Part shown: in pieces, positions 44,850 through 54,220 of the stretch
Position numbering within the stretch: the stretch's first letter is position 1
How the letters are laid out: the number at the start of each line of letters is the position of its first letter
NCBI RefSeq assembly: GCF_001883705.2
Contig: NZ_MDEQ02000004.1
Location: forward strand, 248,001 to 312,000
Source of the DNA: Burkholderia catarinensis
GTDB taxonomy: Bacteria; Pseudomonadota; Gammaproteobacteria; Burkholderiales; Burkholderiaceae
Reading direction: 5' to 3'
DNA: 64,000 nt
Program-made: the position numbers and the translations under genes
The notes under the pieces: model-generated
Told to the model about the DNA's origin: nothing
What the model saw: only the letters and a program-made list of their open reading frames with translations
Databases searched by the model: none

Positions 44850-46058
44850 TCACGGTTGGGAGGAAGCGGAAGGGTGTGCGCGGCGATCGACATGGCGCAG
44901 CGTGGCGAACGAGACGATCGCGACGGCCGTCGCGGCCGCGAACAGCGCGTGCATCGTGCCGCCGGCGTCGAGCATCAGCCCGGCGAGCAGCGGGCCGGCC
45001 GCGAGGCCGGCGCCGATCACGAAATTGAGCGTCGCGACGAGGCGGCCCGACGTGTCGATCTGCGCGACGGTCGCGAGGATGAACGGGAGCACGAACGTCC
45101 ACGCGAACTTGAACACGAAGATCGCCGTGCTGTAGCCGCCGGCATGCCGCATCGCGGCGAGCGCGACGAGCGAGGCCGCGAGCAGCGCGTAGCCGGCCGC
45201 CAGCATCGCGCGCCGTGCAAGCCGGCCGCCCGCGCACGACGCGAGCGCCGCGCCGGCAATCCCCATCGCGCTCGCGATCGCGAGCACGTTGCCGGTCGAC
45301 TGCGGATCGAGCCCGGCCTCGGCTGCGGCACGGCTCGCGAACGTCCATACGCTGCCGATCGCGAGATAGAACGTCAGCACTGCGCCGATCGCGAGCACGC
45401 TGAACCGCCGTGGCGTCTGCGTCGCGTCGCCGCGCGCGGTTTGCGCGGGTGCCGTTCGCGCGCCGAGCGACGACGGAAAGCCGCGCGACAGCGGCGCCGC
45501 GAGCAGCGCGAGCACGGCAAGCGCGACATACAGCGCGCGCAGCCCGAACGCGGCGAACACATGCGGCAGCACGAACAGGCCGATCGCGCCCGCGATCAAC
45601 TGGCCGACGACCCACAGGCCGTACACGCGGTCGCTGTTCTTGCTCGTCGCCGCGCTCGTCATGCAGAGCACCATCAGCGAGCCGCCGCCGAGCGCGGTGA
45701 CGGCGCGCAGCGCGAGCAGCGCGGCAAAACCCGGCATCCACAGCGCGGTCAGCAGGTTGCCGGCGCCGAACAGCGCGATCGCGAATGCGGCGACGCGGCG
45801 CGCGTCGACCCGGCCGAGCCACAGGTACGACGGCACGGTCGCGAGGCTGAACGCGCCGAGTTCGACGAAGAAGTAGGTGCCGATCTGCGACGCGGACAGC
45901 CCGAGCTGCGTCGCGAGCTGGCCAGCGACGGCCGGCGCCACGAGCAATAGCAGCGGCGTGATGGCCGCGAACACGACGAGCGCGACGAGCGTCGAGCGCG
46001 CGAAGGTCGACGTGCGGCCGTCGGGCGATAGTGCGGCATCCGGGGACAGGGTTTTCAT
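44850..46058 (-). CDS. MFS transporter
   Basis: A 402-residue inner-membrane protein with about 12 hydrophobic helices of the major facilitator superfamily (for example FAAITPLLLLVAPAVAG, LGGGSLMVLCMTSAA, and the central FAALLALRAVTALGGG). The second half begins after a cytoplasmic loop about residues 195-215. It is 21 bp downstream of the porin gene and 16 bp upstream of the deacetylase gene, so it likely imports or exports the compound handled by these. Direction of transport is not known. Confidence 0.85.
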   Translation of the reverse strand: MKTLSPDAALSPDGRTSTFARSTLVALVVFAAITPLLLLVAPAVAGQLATQLGLSASQIGTYFFVELGAFSLATVPSYLWLGRVDARRVAAFAIALFGAGNLLTALWMPGFAALLALRAVTALGGGSLMVLCMTSAATSKNSDRVYGLWVVGQLIAGAIGLFVLPHVFAAFGLRALYVALAVLALLAAPLSRGFPSSLGARTAPAQTARGDATQTPRRFSVLAIGAVLTFYLAIGSVWTFASRAAAEAGLDPQSTGNVLAIASAMGIAGAALASCAGGRLARRAMLAAGYALLAASLVALAAMRHAGGYSTAIFVFKFAWTFVLPFILATVAQIDTSGRLVATLNFVIGAGLAAGPLLAGLMLDAGGTMHALFAAATAVAIVSFATLRHVDRRAHPSASSQP

Positions 46059-46079
46059 GGCGGGATCTCGTTTGGGGGA

Positions 46080-47126
46080 TCAGAACAGGTGGTACATGCC
46101 GACCATCGCGCCGAACTGCGATGCGCCGGCGAGCGGCGTCGGGTCGTATTCGTAGACGGTCTGCGAGCTCTGGCCGCTGTTGCGTGCGTAGCCGAGGTTC
46201 ACGTACGCGACGGTGCGTTTCGACAGCGCGTAGGTGGTGCTCGCGATGAACAGCGTCGGGTGGCCGATCGCCGGCGTGTGCGAGTCGGTGTGGTAGACGC
46301 CCGCATTCAGGCCGATCCCGTTCGGTGTCAGATAGCGCGCACCGCCCCAGACGATCGTGCGCGCCGCGTCGAGGTCGCCTGTCAGTCGTTCGACGCCCGC
46401 ATAGACGGTCAGCGGCAACGCGGCGAACGCATAGCGCGCGGCGAGCGTGCCGAGTTCGCGGCGCCGCGCCGACGCATCGTCGGCCCCCGACACGTCGCCG
46501 TGCGCCTGATGCAGCACCGCGCTGACCGACAGCCCGTTGCTCGTGTACTGGCCGCCGAGTTCGAGCACGCGTCCGGCGCGCGTATTGCCGGCGACGCCGG
46601 CCGTCGCGGCGAGTGCCTCGACGTCGAAGCCCGCGAACGTCGGCGACTGGTACTTGACCGAGTGGTCGATGAAGTTCGCGTTCATCGGCACGATCACGCC
46701 CTGGCCGCTGTACGACGCATACCAGAGCGGGTCGTAGAACAGCGTCTTGTCGAACAGCACGCTGAACTGCCGGCCGAGCGTGACGGTGCCGACAGGCCCC
46801 GCGATGCCCGCGTACGCGCCGCGGAAGAATGCATAGCCGGGCACGGTCGGGGTGCCGTCGTTGAGGTTGAGGCCCTGTTCGAGCTTGAACAGCGCGCGCC
46901 AGCCGCCGCCGAGATCCTCGTTGCCCTTCAGCCCGATCTGCGAAGGCAGGATGCCGTAGTTCTGCAACTGCACGGCCGAGCGGCGCCCGTCGGCGTGCGT
47001 CAGGTATTGCACGCCGGCGTCGAGCGCGCCGTACAGCGTGAGAGTCGACTGCGCGTGCGCGGCGGCGCTGCACGCGGCAAGCGTCGCGACGGCCGCGGCC
47101 GTGCGGATGAAGCGGGGTTTCGTCAC
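46080..47126 (-). CDS. Outer membrane porin (Burkholderia/Neisseria type)
   Basis: A 348-residue trimeric-type beta-barrel porin. The signal peptide is AAAVATLAACSAAAHA and the mature chain begins QSTLTLYGALDAGVQYL, as in Burkholderia porins. Internal family marks are SQIGLKGNEDLGGGWRALFKLEQGLNLNDG and GTVTLGRQFSVLFDKTLFYDPLW, and the protein ends in the terminal phenylalanine GMYHLF needed for assembly. GTG at 47126 with GGAGA upstream gives the right length; the frame stays open 77 codons further. It leads the porin-MFS-deacetylase operon. Confidence 0.9.
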   Translation of the reverse strand: MTKPRFIRTAAAVATLAACSAAAHAQSTLTLYGALDAGVQYLTHADGRRSAVQLQNYGILPSQIGLKGNEDLGGGWRALFKLEQGLNLNDGTPTVPGYAFFRGAYAGIAGPVGTVTLGRQFSVLFDKTLFYDPLWYASYSGQGVIVPMNANFIDHSVKYQSPTFAGFDVEALAATAGVAGNTRAGRVLELGGQYTSNGLSVSAVLHQAHGDVSGADDASARRRELGTLAARYAFAALPLTVYAGVERLTGDLDAARTIVWGGARYLTPNGIGLNAGVYHTDSHTPAIGHPTLFIASTTYALSKRTVAYVNLGYARNSGQSSQTVYEYDPTPLAGASQFGAMVGMYHLF

Positions 47127-47220
47127 GTGGGGTTCTCCATACCGTCCTGCACCGGTTTGTCGTTGGTGTTGTCGCGACGCAGTGTCCGCAGCGGTAAAAC
47201 CTTCGAACAGTCGTACAGAT

Positions 47221-47313
47221 GAACGGTGCGGAAAACCCGCGGTGCACGGCATGGACGCGGCACGATGCCGCTGCGCGCCGTGCTGCGGAGCAGCAACGTG
47301 CCGTGCACCGTTC
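47221..47313. promoter_or_regulatory. Complex dyad region between porin and luxR genes
   Basis: CGGTGCACGGCA (47240-47251) is an exact inverted repeat of 47299-47310, and GAACGGTGC (47221-47229) of 47305-47313, so the right arm can pair with either left arm. Between them lies a 6-bp hairpin GCGGCA-CGA-TGCCGC at 47257-47271. The 302-bp intergenic region (47127-47428) has no gene. Regulation of the porin operon by the LuxR protein is the likely purpose. Confidence 0.45.
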
Positions 47314-47428
47314 AAATGGATGGGGTTGGCGCCCGTTCCGGCGCCGTGGCCCGTCAAAAAAGCCGATCGCTATAATCGGCCGGTGTCGTTGCGCACATCA
47401 GCAGCCCGATCGGGCAGGGGAGCGGAAG

Positions 47429-48574
47429 GTGAGGATCACGACCGATATCGGGCAGGATCTCGAGGCACTGCGCGCCGTGCCGGCCGCCATCGTGCTCGAC
47501 GAATTCGCGTGGCCGCCGCAGCCGTCCCGGCGCGCCGATTTCGACGGCGTCACGCGTGGCGACGCGTCGCAGCGCGAACTCGGGCTGATGCTGCTCGACC
47601 TGTACGCGGTGGCCGCGCGGTCCGCCATCGGCGAATTCGAATGCCGCTTCTTTTCGCTGCTGCAGGCACTCGTTCCGTTCGATGCCGCATGGACCGGTGT
47701 CGCGACCCATGTGCCGACCGGCCCCGTGATGCACAACAGCTTCCTGTACCGTTTGCCGCATGCGTTTTTCAGCGACTGGAAGCGCGTGCGCGATTGCGAC
47801 CCGCTTGCGCACCGCACGTCGCACGGCGCGCACGGTCGCGCGGTGCGGCTGTCGGTCGTCGAGCCGGGGCTCGATGCACGGTTTCGCGACTGGTGCGTGA
47901 AGTACGGCCTCGCGCAACTGATGTGCGTGTGTACGCTCGATCGCCGCTTCGGCCTGACGACGTTCATGTCGATCTACCGCCAGGGCCTGAATCGCCCGTT
48001 CAGCGACGACGATGCACGCCGTTTCGAGGAAGTGATTCCGCATCTTGCGGCCGCGCTGACGATCAATCGCGCCGTACAGCTCACGCGCGAGCGCGGCGAG
48101 ACGGTTGCACCGGCGGCGCGCGCGCTGTGCGACAACTTCGGCGTGCTCCACCACGCCGATCACGGCTTCGACGATGTGCTGCGTGCCGAATGGCCGGCGT
48201 GGGCCGGCGCGCGCGTGCCGGAGCCGCTCGTCGCGCACCTGCGGCGCCAGTCGGGCCAGCCGTTCGTCGGCGACGCGCTGCGCATCCAGTGCGTGCCCGT
48301 CGCTGGGCTGTTCCAGATCGAGGCGCGGCCGCGCTCGCTGCTCGACCGGCTGAGCCCGCGCGAACTCGCGGCGATCCGCTATTACGGCGCCGGGCGTTCG
48401 CACAAGGAAGTCGCGCAACAGATGGCGATTTCGCCGACGACCGTGCGCCACTATCTGCGCTGCGCGTACCGCAAGCTCGGCATGCACGACAAGAGCCAGA
48501 TCGCAGGCGTCCTCGGCGCGACGGGCGGCGCGGCCGACGACGAGCCGGTGGAAGCCGGCGGCGAGCCGCACTGA
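47429..48574 (+). CDS. LuxR-family transcriptional regulator
   Basis: A 381-residue regulator with a C-terminal LuxR-type helix-turn-helix (LSPRELAAIRYYGAGRSHKEVAQQMAISPTTVRHYLRCAYRKLGMHDKSQIAGVL). The N-terminal ~250 residues include AARSAIGEFECRFFSLLQALVPFDAAWTGVATHVPTG, a GAF-like sensor fold, but not the autoinducer-binding signature of LuxI/LuxR systems. GTG at 47429 is the start, preceded by GGAAGG. It is divergent from the porin-MFS-deacetylase operon and probably controls it. Confidence 0.8.
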   Translation: MRITTDIGQDLEALRAVPAAIVLDEFAWPPQPSRRADFDGVTRGDASQRELGLMLLDLYAVAARSAIGEFECRFFSLLQALVPFDAAWTGVATHVPTGPVMHNSFLYRLPHAFFSDWKRVRDCDPLAHRTSHGAHGRAVRLSVVEPGLDARFRDWCVKYGLAQLMCVCTLDRRFGLTTFMSIYRQGLNRPFSDDDARRFEEVIPHLAAALTINRAVQLTRERGETVAPAARALCDNFGVLHHADHGFDDVLRAEWPAWAGARVPEPLVAHLRRQSGQPFVGDALRIQCVPVAGLFQIEARPRSLLDRLSPRELAAIRYYGAGRSHKEVAQQMAISPTTVRHYLRCAYRKLGMHDKSQIAGVLGATGGAADDEPVEAGGEPH

Positions 48575-48674
48575 ATCGCGTGCATGCGGGCGCGTCGCGC
48601 GCCGCCGCGAGAATGGTTGTGCCCGCAACCATTGAGCGTTATGCTCGTCAGCTCCCAGGAGACGGAATTCCATC

Positions 48675-49673
48675 ATGAACGACACGAATTCAGGGTCGGT
48701 GCGCGCGGCGGTGGTCGGTGTCGGCGCGATCGGCGGATTGCTCGCGGCCGCGCTGTCGCGGGCCGGCATGACCGTAAGCGCGTACGCGCGCGGCGCGACG
48801 CTCGACGCGCTGAACGCGCACGGCGTGCGCGTGATCGACGAGGCGGGCGCGACATCGTCGGTTCCGGTGCGTGCGAGCGACGATGCGGCCGCACTCGGCG
48901 TGCAGGACTACGTGGTGATCGCGCTGAAGGCGCAGGCGCTGCCGGCGCTGGCCGCGCGCATTGCGCCGCTGGTCGGGCCGGACACCGTGATCGTCGCGGC
49001 GATGAACGGGCTGCCGTGGTGGTTCACGCACGGGCTCGAAGGGCCGATCGACGGCGTGCCGCTCGATGCGGTCGATCCGGCCGGCGCGGTATCGGCGGCG
49101 TTGCCGCCCGCGCAGGCGATCGGCTGCGTCGTGCACCTGTCGTCGAGCACCGATGCGCCGGGCGTCGTGCGCCGCGGGCGCGGCAACCGGCTGATCGTCG
49201 GTGCGCCCGATCCGCGGCTCGACATGGCCACCGCACGGTTCGCCGCAGCGCTCGCGGCGGGCGGTTTCGACGTCGAGTCGACGCCCGCGATCCGCGCCGA
49301 GATCTGGACGAAGCTGTGGGGCAACATGAACATGAATCCGCTGAGCGCGCTGACGGGGTCGACAGCCGAGCAGTTGCTCGACGATCCGTACACGCAGGGT
49401 CTCGCGCTGCGGATGATGGAGGAGGCTGCCGCGATCGGTGCGAAGCTCGGCCTGTCCACGGGGATGAGCGGGCCCGAGCGGATCGCGGTCACGCGCAAGC
49501 TCGGTGCGTTCAGGACGTCGATGCTGCAGGATTTCGAAGCGGGGCGCTCGCTCGAGATCGGGCCGATTCTCGGCGTGTTTCCGGAACTCGGGCGCAAGCT
49601 CGGCGTGCCGACCCCGTATTGCGACGCGGTGCTCGGGCTGCTGCGCCAGCGCGCGACGAACAGCGGGCTGTAG
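48675..49673 (+). CDS. 2-Dehydropantoate 2-reductase family (PanE/ketopantoate reductase)
   Basis: A 332-residue NADPH-dependent ketopantoate reductase family member. The nucleotide-binding site is AVVGVGAIGGLLAAALSRAG, the catalytic lysine and asparagine are in EIWTKLWGNMNMNPLSALTG (equivalent to Lys176/Asn180 in PanE), and QDFEAGRSLEIGPILGVFPELGRKLGVPTPYCD closes the active site with its conserved Glu/Ser. Whether it supplies pantothenate or has another substrate is unclear, as family paralogues are common. A good AGGAGACGG ribosome site precedes the start. Confidence 0.85.
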   Translation: MNDTNSGSVRAAVVGVGAIGGLLAAALSRAGMTVSAYARGATLDALNAHGVRVIDEAGATSSVPVRASDDAAALGVQDYVVIALKAQALPALAARIAPLVGPDTVIVAAMNGLPWWFTHGLEGPIDGVPLDAVDPAGAVSAALPPAQAIGCVVHLSSSTDAPGVVRRGRGNRLIVGAPDPRLDMATARFAAALAAGGFDVESTPAIRAEIWTKLWGNMNMNPLSALTGSTAEQLLDDPYTQGLALRMMEEAAAIGAKLGLSTGMSGPERIAVTRKLGAFRTSMLQDFEAGRSLEIGPILGVFPELGRKLGVPTPYCDAVLGLLRQRATNSGL

Positions 49674-49843
49674 CGCGTGCGGGGCCGCTGCATGCGCGGC
49701 CTCGGGCCGGCGGCGAACGGCGATCCGTTCGCCATGCACGCTGCATGAAGCGAAGCGGGCCGCCCGCGTCGCTGGTCAGGCGGCCCGGGCAGCCCTTCGA
49801 ATTCGCCGGATCGATACTGCCGGTGCCGAGCCCGTGCTGCGGC

Positions 49844-50293
49844 TCAGTCGTCCCGCTCGGTTGCGTGCGCGACGACCTTGTCGAGCAGCCGCTCGAACGT
49901 CTGGCGTTCGCTGTCGGACAGGCACGTGAGCAAGCCGTCGTTCCACTTGCGCACGATCGGCATGATCTTGCGATGCAGCGCGCGGCCGTCGGCGGTCAGC
50001 GCGATCAGCACGATCCGGCCATCCTCGTCGCTCGCGCTGCGCTCGAGCAGACCTTGGCGCAGCAGCGCCTCGGCCGCACGGCTCGCCTGGCTCTTGTCGA
50101 GGTTGGTGTGGCGTGCGAGATCCATGATCGAGAACGGACCGAAGGCGCCGACGGCGGCGATCACGCGCGCCTCGGGCAGCGAGATGTCGAGCTTGTGCCG
50201 GTACACCTCGCCGATCCCGCGGTCGGATCGCTTCGTGAGCGCGTGGAGGCGATAGGTCAGAAACTGATCGAGCCCGGCTTGACGGCCTTTCAT
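49844..50293 (-). CDS. MarR-family transcriptional regulator
   Basis: A 149-residue winged-helix regulator of the MarR family. The DNA-binding part is LPEARVIAAVGAFGPFSIMDLARHTNLDKSQASRAAEALLRQGLLERSASDEDGRIVLIALTADGRAL, with the conserved D..GR wing. The start at 50293 is used because the upstream open frame (to 50566) lacks similarity. It lies between the converging PanE-like gene and the glycerate kinase gene on its own strand, and may regulate either one. Confidence 0.88.
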   Translation of the reverse strand: MKGRQAGLDQFLTYRLHALTKRSDRGIGEVYRHKLDISLPEARVIAAVGAFGPFSIMDLARHTNLDKSQASRAAEALLRQGLLERSASDEDGRIVLIALTADGRALHRKIMPIVRKWNDGLLTCLSDSERQTFERLLDKVVAHATERDD

Positions 50294-50355
50294 GTCGAAT
50301 CCTGAAGAAAAAGGGCGGGCCCGATTGTTCCTGTATCGCGCGCTCGGGTCAACGG

Positions 50356-51525
50356 TCAGAGTGCGCCGTACTTCAGGCGCGTCAATTGCTCCGCTTCGTT
50401 CGCGAGCAGGTTCGCCGCGTCGCGGATCGCGACGTCGAGCGTGATCGGCCCGGGAGCCGGCGAGAAGCAGCCGGAAAAATGTTCGGACAGGCGCGGCAGC
50501 GCGGCCGGGTCGACCGCACCCGACAGCAGCGACGCGGGCACGCCGGCGGCCTGAGCGTGCCGGCACGCGATGAACGGCGCCTTGCCGTGCAGCGTCTGCA
50601 CGTCGGAGCGGCCTTCGCCGGTGATCAGCCAGTCGGCGCCGGCGAGCGCCGCGTCGAGCCCGACCTGCCGCGCGACCACCTCGGCGCCGGCTTCGAACTG
50701 CGCGCCGAGCATGTGCAGCGCGAAACCGAGGCCGCCCGCGGCGCCGGCGCCCGGCAGGTCGCGGCTACGACCAACGGAAGTCCCGGTGGGACGCCGGTCG
50801 AGCGCGGCTTCGAGCAGATCGGCGAAGCGGCCGAGGGCGGCGTCGAGGGTCGCAACCTGCTCGGGCGTCACGCCCTTTTGCGGGCCGAACACGGCGGTCG
50901 CGCCGTGCGCGCCCGTCAGCGGGTTGTCGACGTCGGACATGCCGACGAATTCCGTTTCCTTCAGGCGCGGGTCGAGCCCCGACGCATCGATACGCGCGAT
51001 GTCGGCGAGCCGCGACGGCACGGGCTCGACCGGCTGGCCGTCGGCGTCGAAGCACTGCAGGCCGAGGCCCGCGAGCAGCCCGGCGCCCGCGTCGTTGGTG
51101 CTGCTGCCGCCGAGCGCGACGAAGAAGCGGCGCACGCCGTCGTCGAGCAGCATGCGGATCGCCTCGCCCATCCCGCGCGTGCTGCGCGCGTCGACCGGCA
51201 CGCTCATGCCGACCGGATCGGTAATGCCGACGACCTCGGCCGTCTCGACGATCGCGGTGCGCGCATCGATCACGCCGACCGCCGCGTCGCGTGCCGCGAG
51301 CGACGCGCCGGCCACCCGCAGCGAGCGCCGCGTGCCGCCGCCTGCCAGCATCGCGTCGAGCGTGCCTTCGCCGCCGTCGGCCATCGGGCAGCCGCGCACG
51401 ACCGCGTCGGGCCGGGCGCGGCGGATGCCGGTGGCGATCGCGTCCGCGACCTGCTCCGCGGAAAGCGAGCCTTTGAACGAATCGGGCGCGACGACGACGA
51501 CAGGCGCGGACGGGTGTTGCGGCAT
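50356..51525 (-). CDS. Glycerate kinase (GlxK/GarK family)
   Basis: A 389-residue cytoplasmic kinase that phosphorylates D-glycerate, in glyoxylate/hydroxypyruvate metabolism. The N-terminal signature is VVVAPDSFKGSLSAEQVADAI, and the family also shows GCPMADGGEGTLDAML, LGGSSTNDAGAG and GAGAAGGLGFALHML, with ITGEGRSDVQTLHGKAP near the end. Members of this type usually make 2-phosphoglycerate. It sits 63 bp downstream, in transcription order, of nothing obvious; MarR follows it on the same strand. It could join the glyoxylate route from allantoin, but it is 40 kb away. Confidence 0.88.
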   Translation of the reverse strand: MPQHPSAPVVVVAPDSFKGSLSAEQVADAIATGIRRARPDAVVRGCPMADGGEGTLDAMLAGGGTRRSLRVAGASLAARDAAVGVIDARTAIVETAEVVGITDPVGMSVPVDARSTRGMGEAIRMLLDDGVRRFFVALGGSSTNDAGAGLLAGLGLQCFDADGQPVEPVPSRLADIARIDASGLDPRLKETEFVGMSDVDNPLTGAHGATAVFGPQKGVTPEQVATLDAALGRFADLLEAALDRRPTGTSVGRSRDLPGAGAAGGLGFALHMLGAQFEAGAEVVARQVGLDAALAGADWLITGEGRSDVQTLHGKAPFIACRHAQAAGVPASLLSGAVDPAALPRLSEHFSGCFSPAPGPITLDVAIRDAANLLANEAEQLTRLKYGAL

Positions 51526-51915
51526 GGTGTCTCCGGAAGGCGTGATTGGTGTGAGGAATGATGGCGCCGCGACGGCGGCGCACCCTCAATCGGAGCTTAC
51601 AGGATGGCGGGCCCGCAGTGGATACGGCGTTCGGCATAGCGGCGATCCGCACGCGTTGCCGTGCACGGGGGCTGCCGACGCGGCGGGGACGCACCTGCGT
51701 CGAGCCCGATCTGGCGGTGCGAGGAAAATTGTTTGCTAGAATAGTCGATTCTTCCGGCCAAAGCCGTGCTCCGAGCCGCTTGCGCTAGCCATTCGGCGCG
51801 TGCAGGGATGGCGTGGCGCTCCGGCGCGGCGTGACCATGTGACGCACATCACGCTGCAGGCAGGTACGGCAAGGAAAACCCGATTCGCTCGAATAATTTT
51901 AGGACGATTGAAGCC
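51526..51915. other. 390-bp region upstream of trigger factor gene
   Basis: Contains an extended -10, TGC-TAGAAT (hexamer 51737-51742), with no clear -35. Such an element, about 175 bp before tig, is a plausible promoter of the tig-clpP-clpX cluster. Another AT-rich patch with AATAATTTTAG is at about 51892-51903, close to the start codon. No gene is evident in the rest. Confidence 0.4.
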
Positions 51916-53262
51916 ATGGCTAACGTTGTTGAGAACCTCGGCAAGCTTGAACGCCGCGTGACGATTTCCCTGCCGAAAGACACCGTGCAGAAGGAAATCG
52001 ACGCCCGTATCCACAAACTCGCGAAGAACGTGCGCATGCCGGGTTTCCGCCCGGGCAAGGTGCCGCTGAAGATGGTCGCGCAACAGTACGCGGGTCAGGT
52101 CGAGGCGGAAGTGCTGAGCGACAAGATCGGCCAGGAGTTCTTCACGATCAGCCGCGCGGAAAACCTGCGCGTCGCCGGCCAGCCGAGCTTCGAGCCGAAG
52201 CAGGAACAGGCTGAAGATGCATACGCGTTCGACGCGACGTTCGAGGTCTACCCGGAAGTGAAGATCGGCGACCTGGCGACGGCTGAAGTCGAGCGCTCGA
52301 CGACGTCGATCGGCGACGCCGAAATCGACCGTACGCTGGACATCCTGCGCAAGCAGCGCGTGCACTTCCACGCACGCGGCGAAGCCGGCGAACACGGCGA
52401 CGGCGGCGCGGATACCGCAGCCAAGAACGGCGACCGCGTGACGGTCGACTTCGTCGGCAAGATCGACGACGTCGCGTTCCAGGGCGGCACGGCCGAAGAT
52501 TTCCCGTTCGTGCTCGGCGAAGGCCGCATGCTGCCGGAATTCGAAACCGCGGCGCTGGGCCTGAAGGTCGGCGAAGCGCGTACGTTCGATCTGAAGTTCC
52601 CGGACGATTACCACGGTGCCGACGTCGCGGGCAAGACCGCGCAATTCACGGTCACGATGAAGAAGATCGAGTGGCCGCACCTGCCGGAAATCGACGGCGA
52701 ATTCGCGAAGTCGCTCGGCATCGAAGACGGCGACCTCACGAAGATGCGCGGCGAGATCAAGGAAAACCTCGAGCGTGAAGCGAAGCGCCGCACGCAGTCG
52801 ATCGTCAAGAACCAGGTGATGGACGCACTGCTGAAGATTTCCGAACTCGACGTGCCGAAGGCGCTGATCGAGCAGGACCAGCAACGCCTCGTCGAAATGG
52901 CTCGCCAGGATCTGGCGCAGCGCGGCGTGCCGAACGCGAAGGACGCACCGATCCCGGCCGAGATGTTCGCCGAGCAGGCCGAGCGTCGCGTGAAGCTGGG
53001 CCTCGTGCTGGCCGAGCTCGTGAAGTCGAACAACCTCGAAGCGAAGCCGGAGCAGATCCGCGCGGAAGTCGACGAGTTCGCCAAGAGCTACGAAGACCCG
53101 AAGGAAGTGGTCCGCTGGTATTATTCGAACCAGCAGCGCCTCGCCGAGATGGAAGCGTTCGTCGTTGAAAGCAACGTCGTCGATTTCGTGCTGGGCAAGG
53201 CGAAGGTGACGGACAAGGAAGTGAGCTTCGAGGCACTCGCGAGCGCATCGGCGCAAGCGTAA
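51916..53262 (+). CDS. tig: Trigger factor
   Basis: Ribosome-associated chaperone and peptidyl-prolyl isomerase, 448 residues. The N-terminal ribosome-binding domain contains [12 protein letters not shown] (signature loop GFRxGxxP), then an FKBP-type PPIase domain about residues 165-250 ([39 protein letters not shown]), and a C-terminal helical chaperone domain. It opens the quality-control cluster with clpP 140 bp downstream. Confidence 0.98.
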   Translation: MANVVENLGKLERRVTISLPKDTVQKEIDARIHKLAKNVRMPGFRPGKVPLKMVAQQYAGQVEAEVLSDKIGQEFFTISRAENLRVAGQPSFEPKQEQAEDAYAFDATFEVYPEVKIGDLATAEVERSTTSIGDAEIDRTLDILRKQRVHFHARGEAGEHGDGGADTAAKNGDRVTVDFVGKIDDVAFQGGTAEDFPFVLGEGRMLPEFETAALGLKVGEARTFDLKFPDDYHGADVAGKTAQFTVTMKKIEWPHLPEIDGEFAKSLGIEDGDLTKMRGEIKENLEREAKRRTQSIVKNQVMDALLKISELDVPKALIEQDQQRLVEMARQDLAQRGVPNAKDAPIPAEMFAEQAERRVKLGLVLAELVKSNNLEAKPEQIRAEVDEFAKSYEDPKEVVRWYYSNQQRLAEMEAFVVESNVVDFVLGKAKVTDKEVSFEALASASAQA

Positions 53263-53402
53263 GTGTCGCTCTAGCGGCGTGCCGGCTGTCGGAGCGACGG
53301 CCCGCACGCCGTTTTTACGTCAAGCGCACGGTTGCCATTAATATGGCGATTGAGCGGGCGGCTTCCTTCCGTTCAATTTTCCATTCGAACAAGGTTCATT
53401 GA

Positions 53403-54056
53403 ATGATCACTCGCGCTGAATTGCTGGACATGCTTGCTTCGAACGCGCCGCAGGGGTTCGAGGCGCAAGCACTGGGGCTGGTGCCGATCGTCGTCGAAAC
53501 GAGCGGCCGCGGCGAGCGTTCGTACGATATTTATTCGCGTCTCCTGAAGGAGCGCCTGGTGTTCATGGTCGGCGAAGTGAACGACCAGACCGCCAACCTC
53601 GTGGTGGCGCAATTGCTGTTCCTCGAGAGCGAGAATCCCGACAAGGACATCAGCCTGTACATCAACAGCCCGGGCGGGTCGGTGTCGGCCGGCATGGCGA
53701 TCTACGACACGATGCAGTTCATCAAGCCGGACGTGTCGACGCTGTGCATGGGGCTCGCGGCCAGCATGGGCGCGTTCCTGCTCGCGTCGGGCGCGAAGGG
53801 CAAGCGCTTCGCGCTGCCGAACTCGCGCGTGATGATTCACCAGCCGCTCGGCGGCGCGCGCGGCCAGGCGTCCGACATCGAGATCCAGGCGCGCGAAATC
53901 CTCTACCTGAAGGAGCGGCTGAACAATCTGCTCGCGCAACACACGGGCCAGGACGTCGAGCGCATCGCGCGCGACACCGACCGTGATAACTTCATGTCGA
54001 GCGAAGACGCGAAGGCGTACGGGCTGATCGATCAGGTGCTGCTGAAGCGCCCGTGA
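53403..54056 (+). CDS. clpP: ATP-dependent Clp protease proteolytic subunit
   Basis: Serine protease of 217 residues that forms the ClpXP tetradecamer. The catalytic serine is in [16 protein letters not shown] and the histidine in MIHQPLGG, with the catalytic aspartate in a downstream loop. The N-terminal 14-20 residues are probably processed. It is followed by clpX after 164 bp, as in most bacteria. Confidence 0.98.
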
Positions 54057-54220
54057 GCTTAAGTGGGGTGCCGCCCCGATTTGCGCGGCGCCCCTGCGAC
54101 GTCCCGAACGCCCCGGGCATCTGCGGCAAGCGCATCCGGCCGGCTCCGGTCGCGCCCTAGGCGCGGCGTTCGGAGCATTCGGCGTATCATGTCATTTACC
54201 TGTCCGGAGGCTCTACATTC

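Noticed and set aside
44830-47247. 805-residue minus-strand frame over the MFS and porin genes
   Set aside because: Arginine-rich out-of-frame shadow of two real genes.
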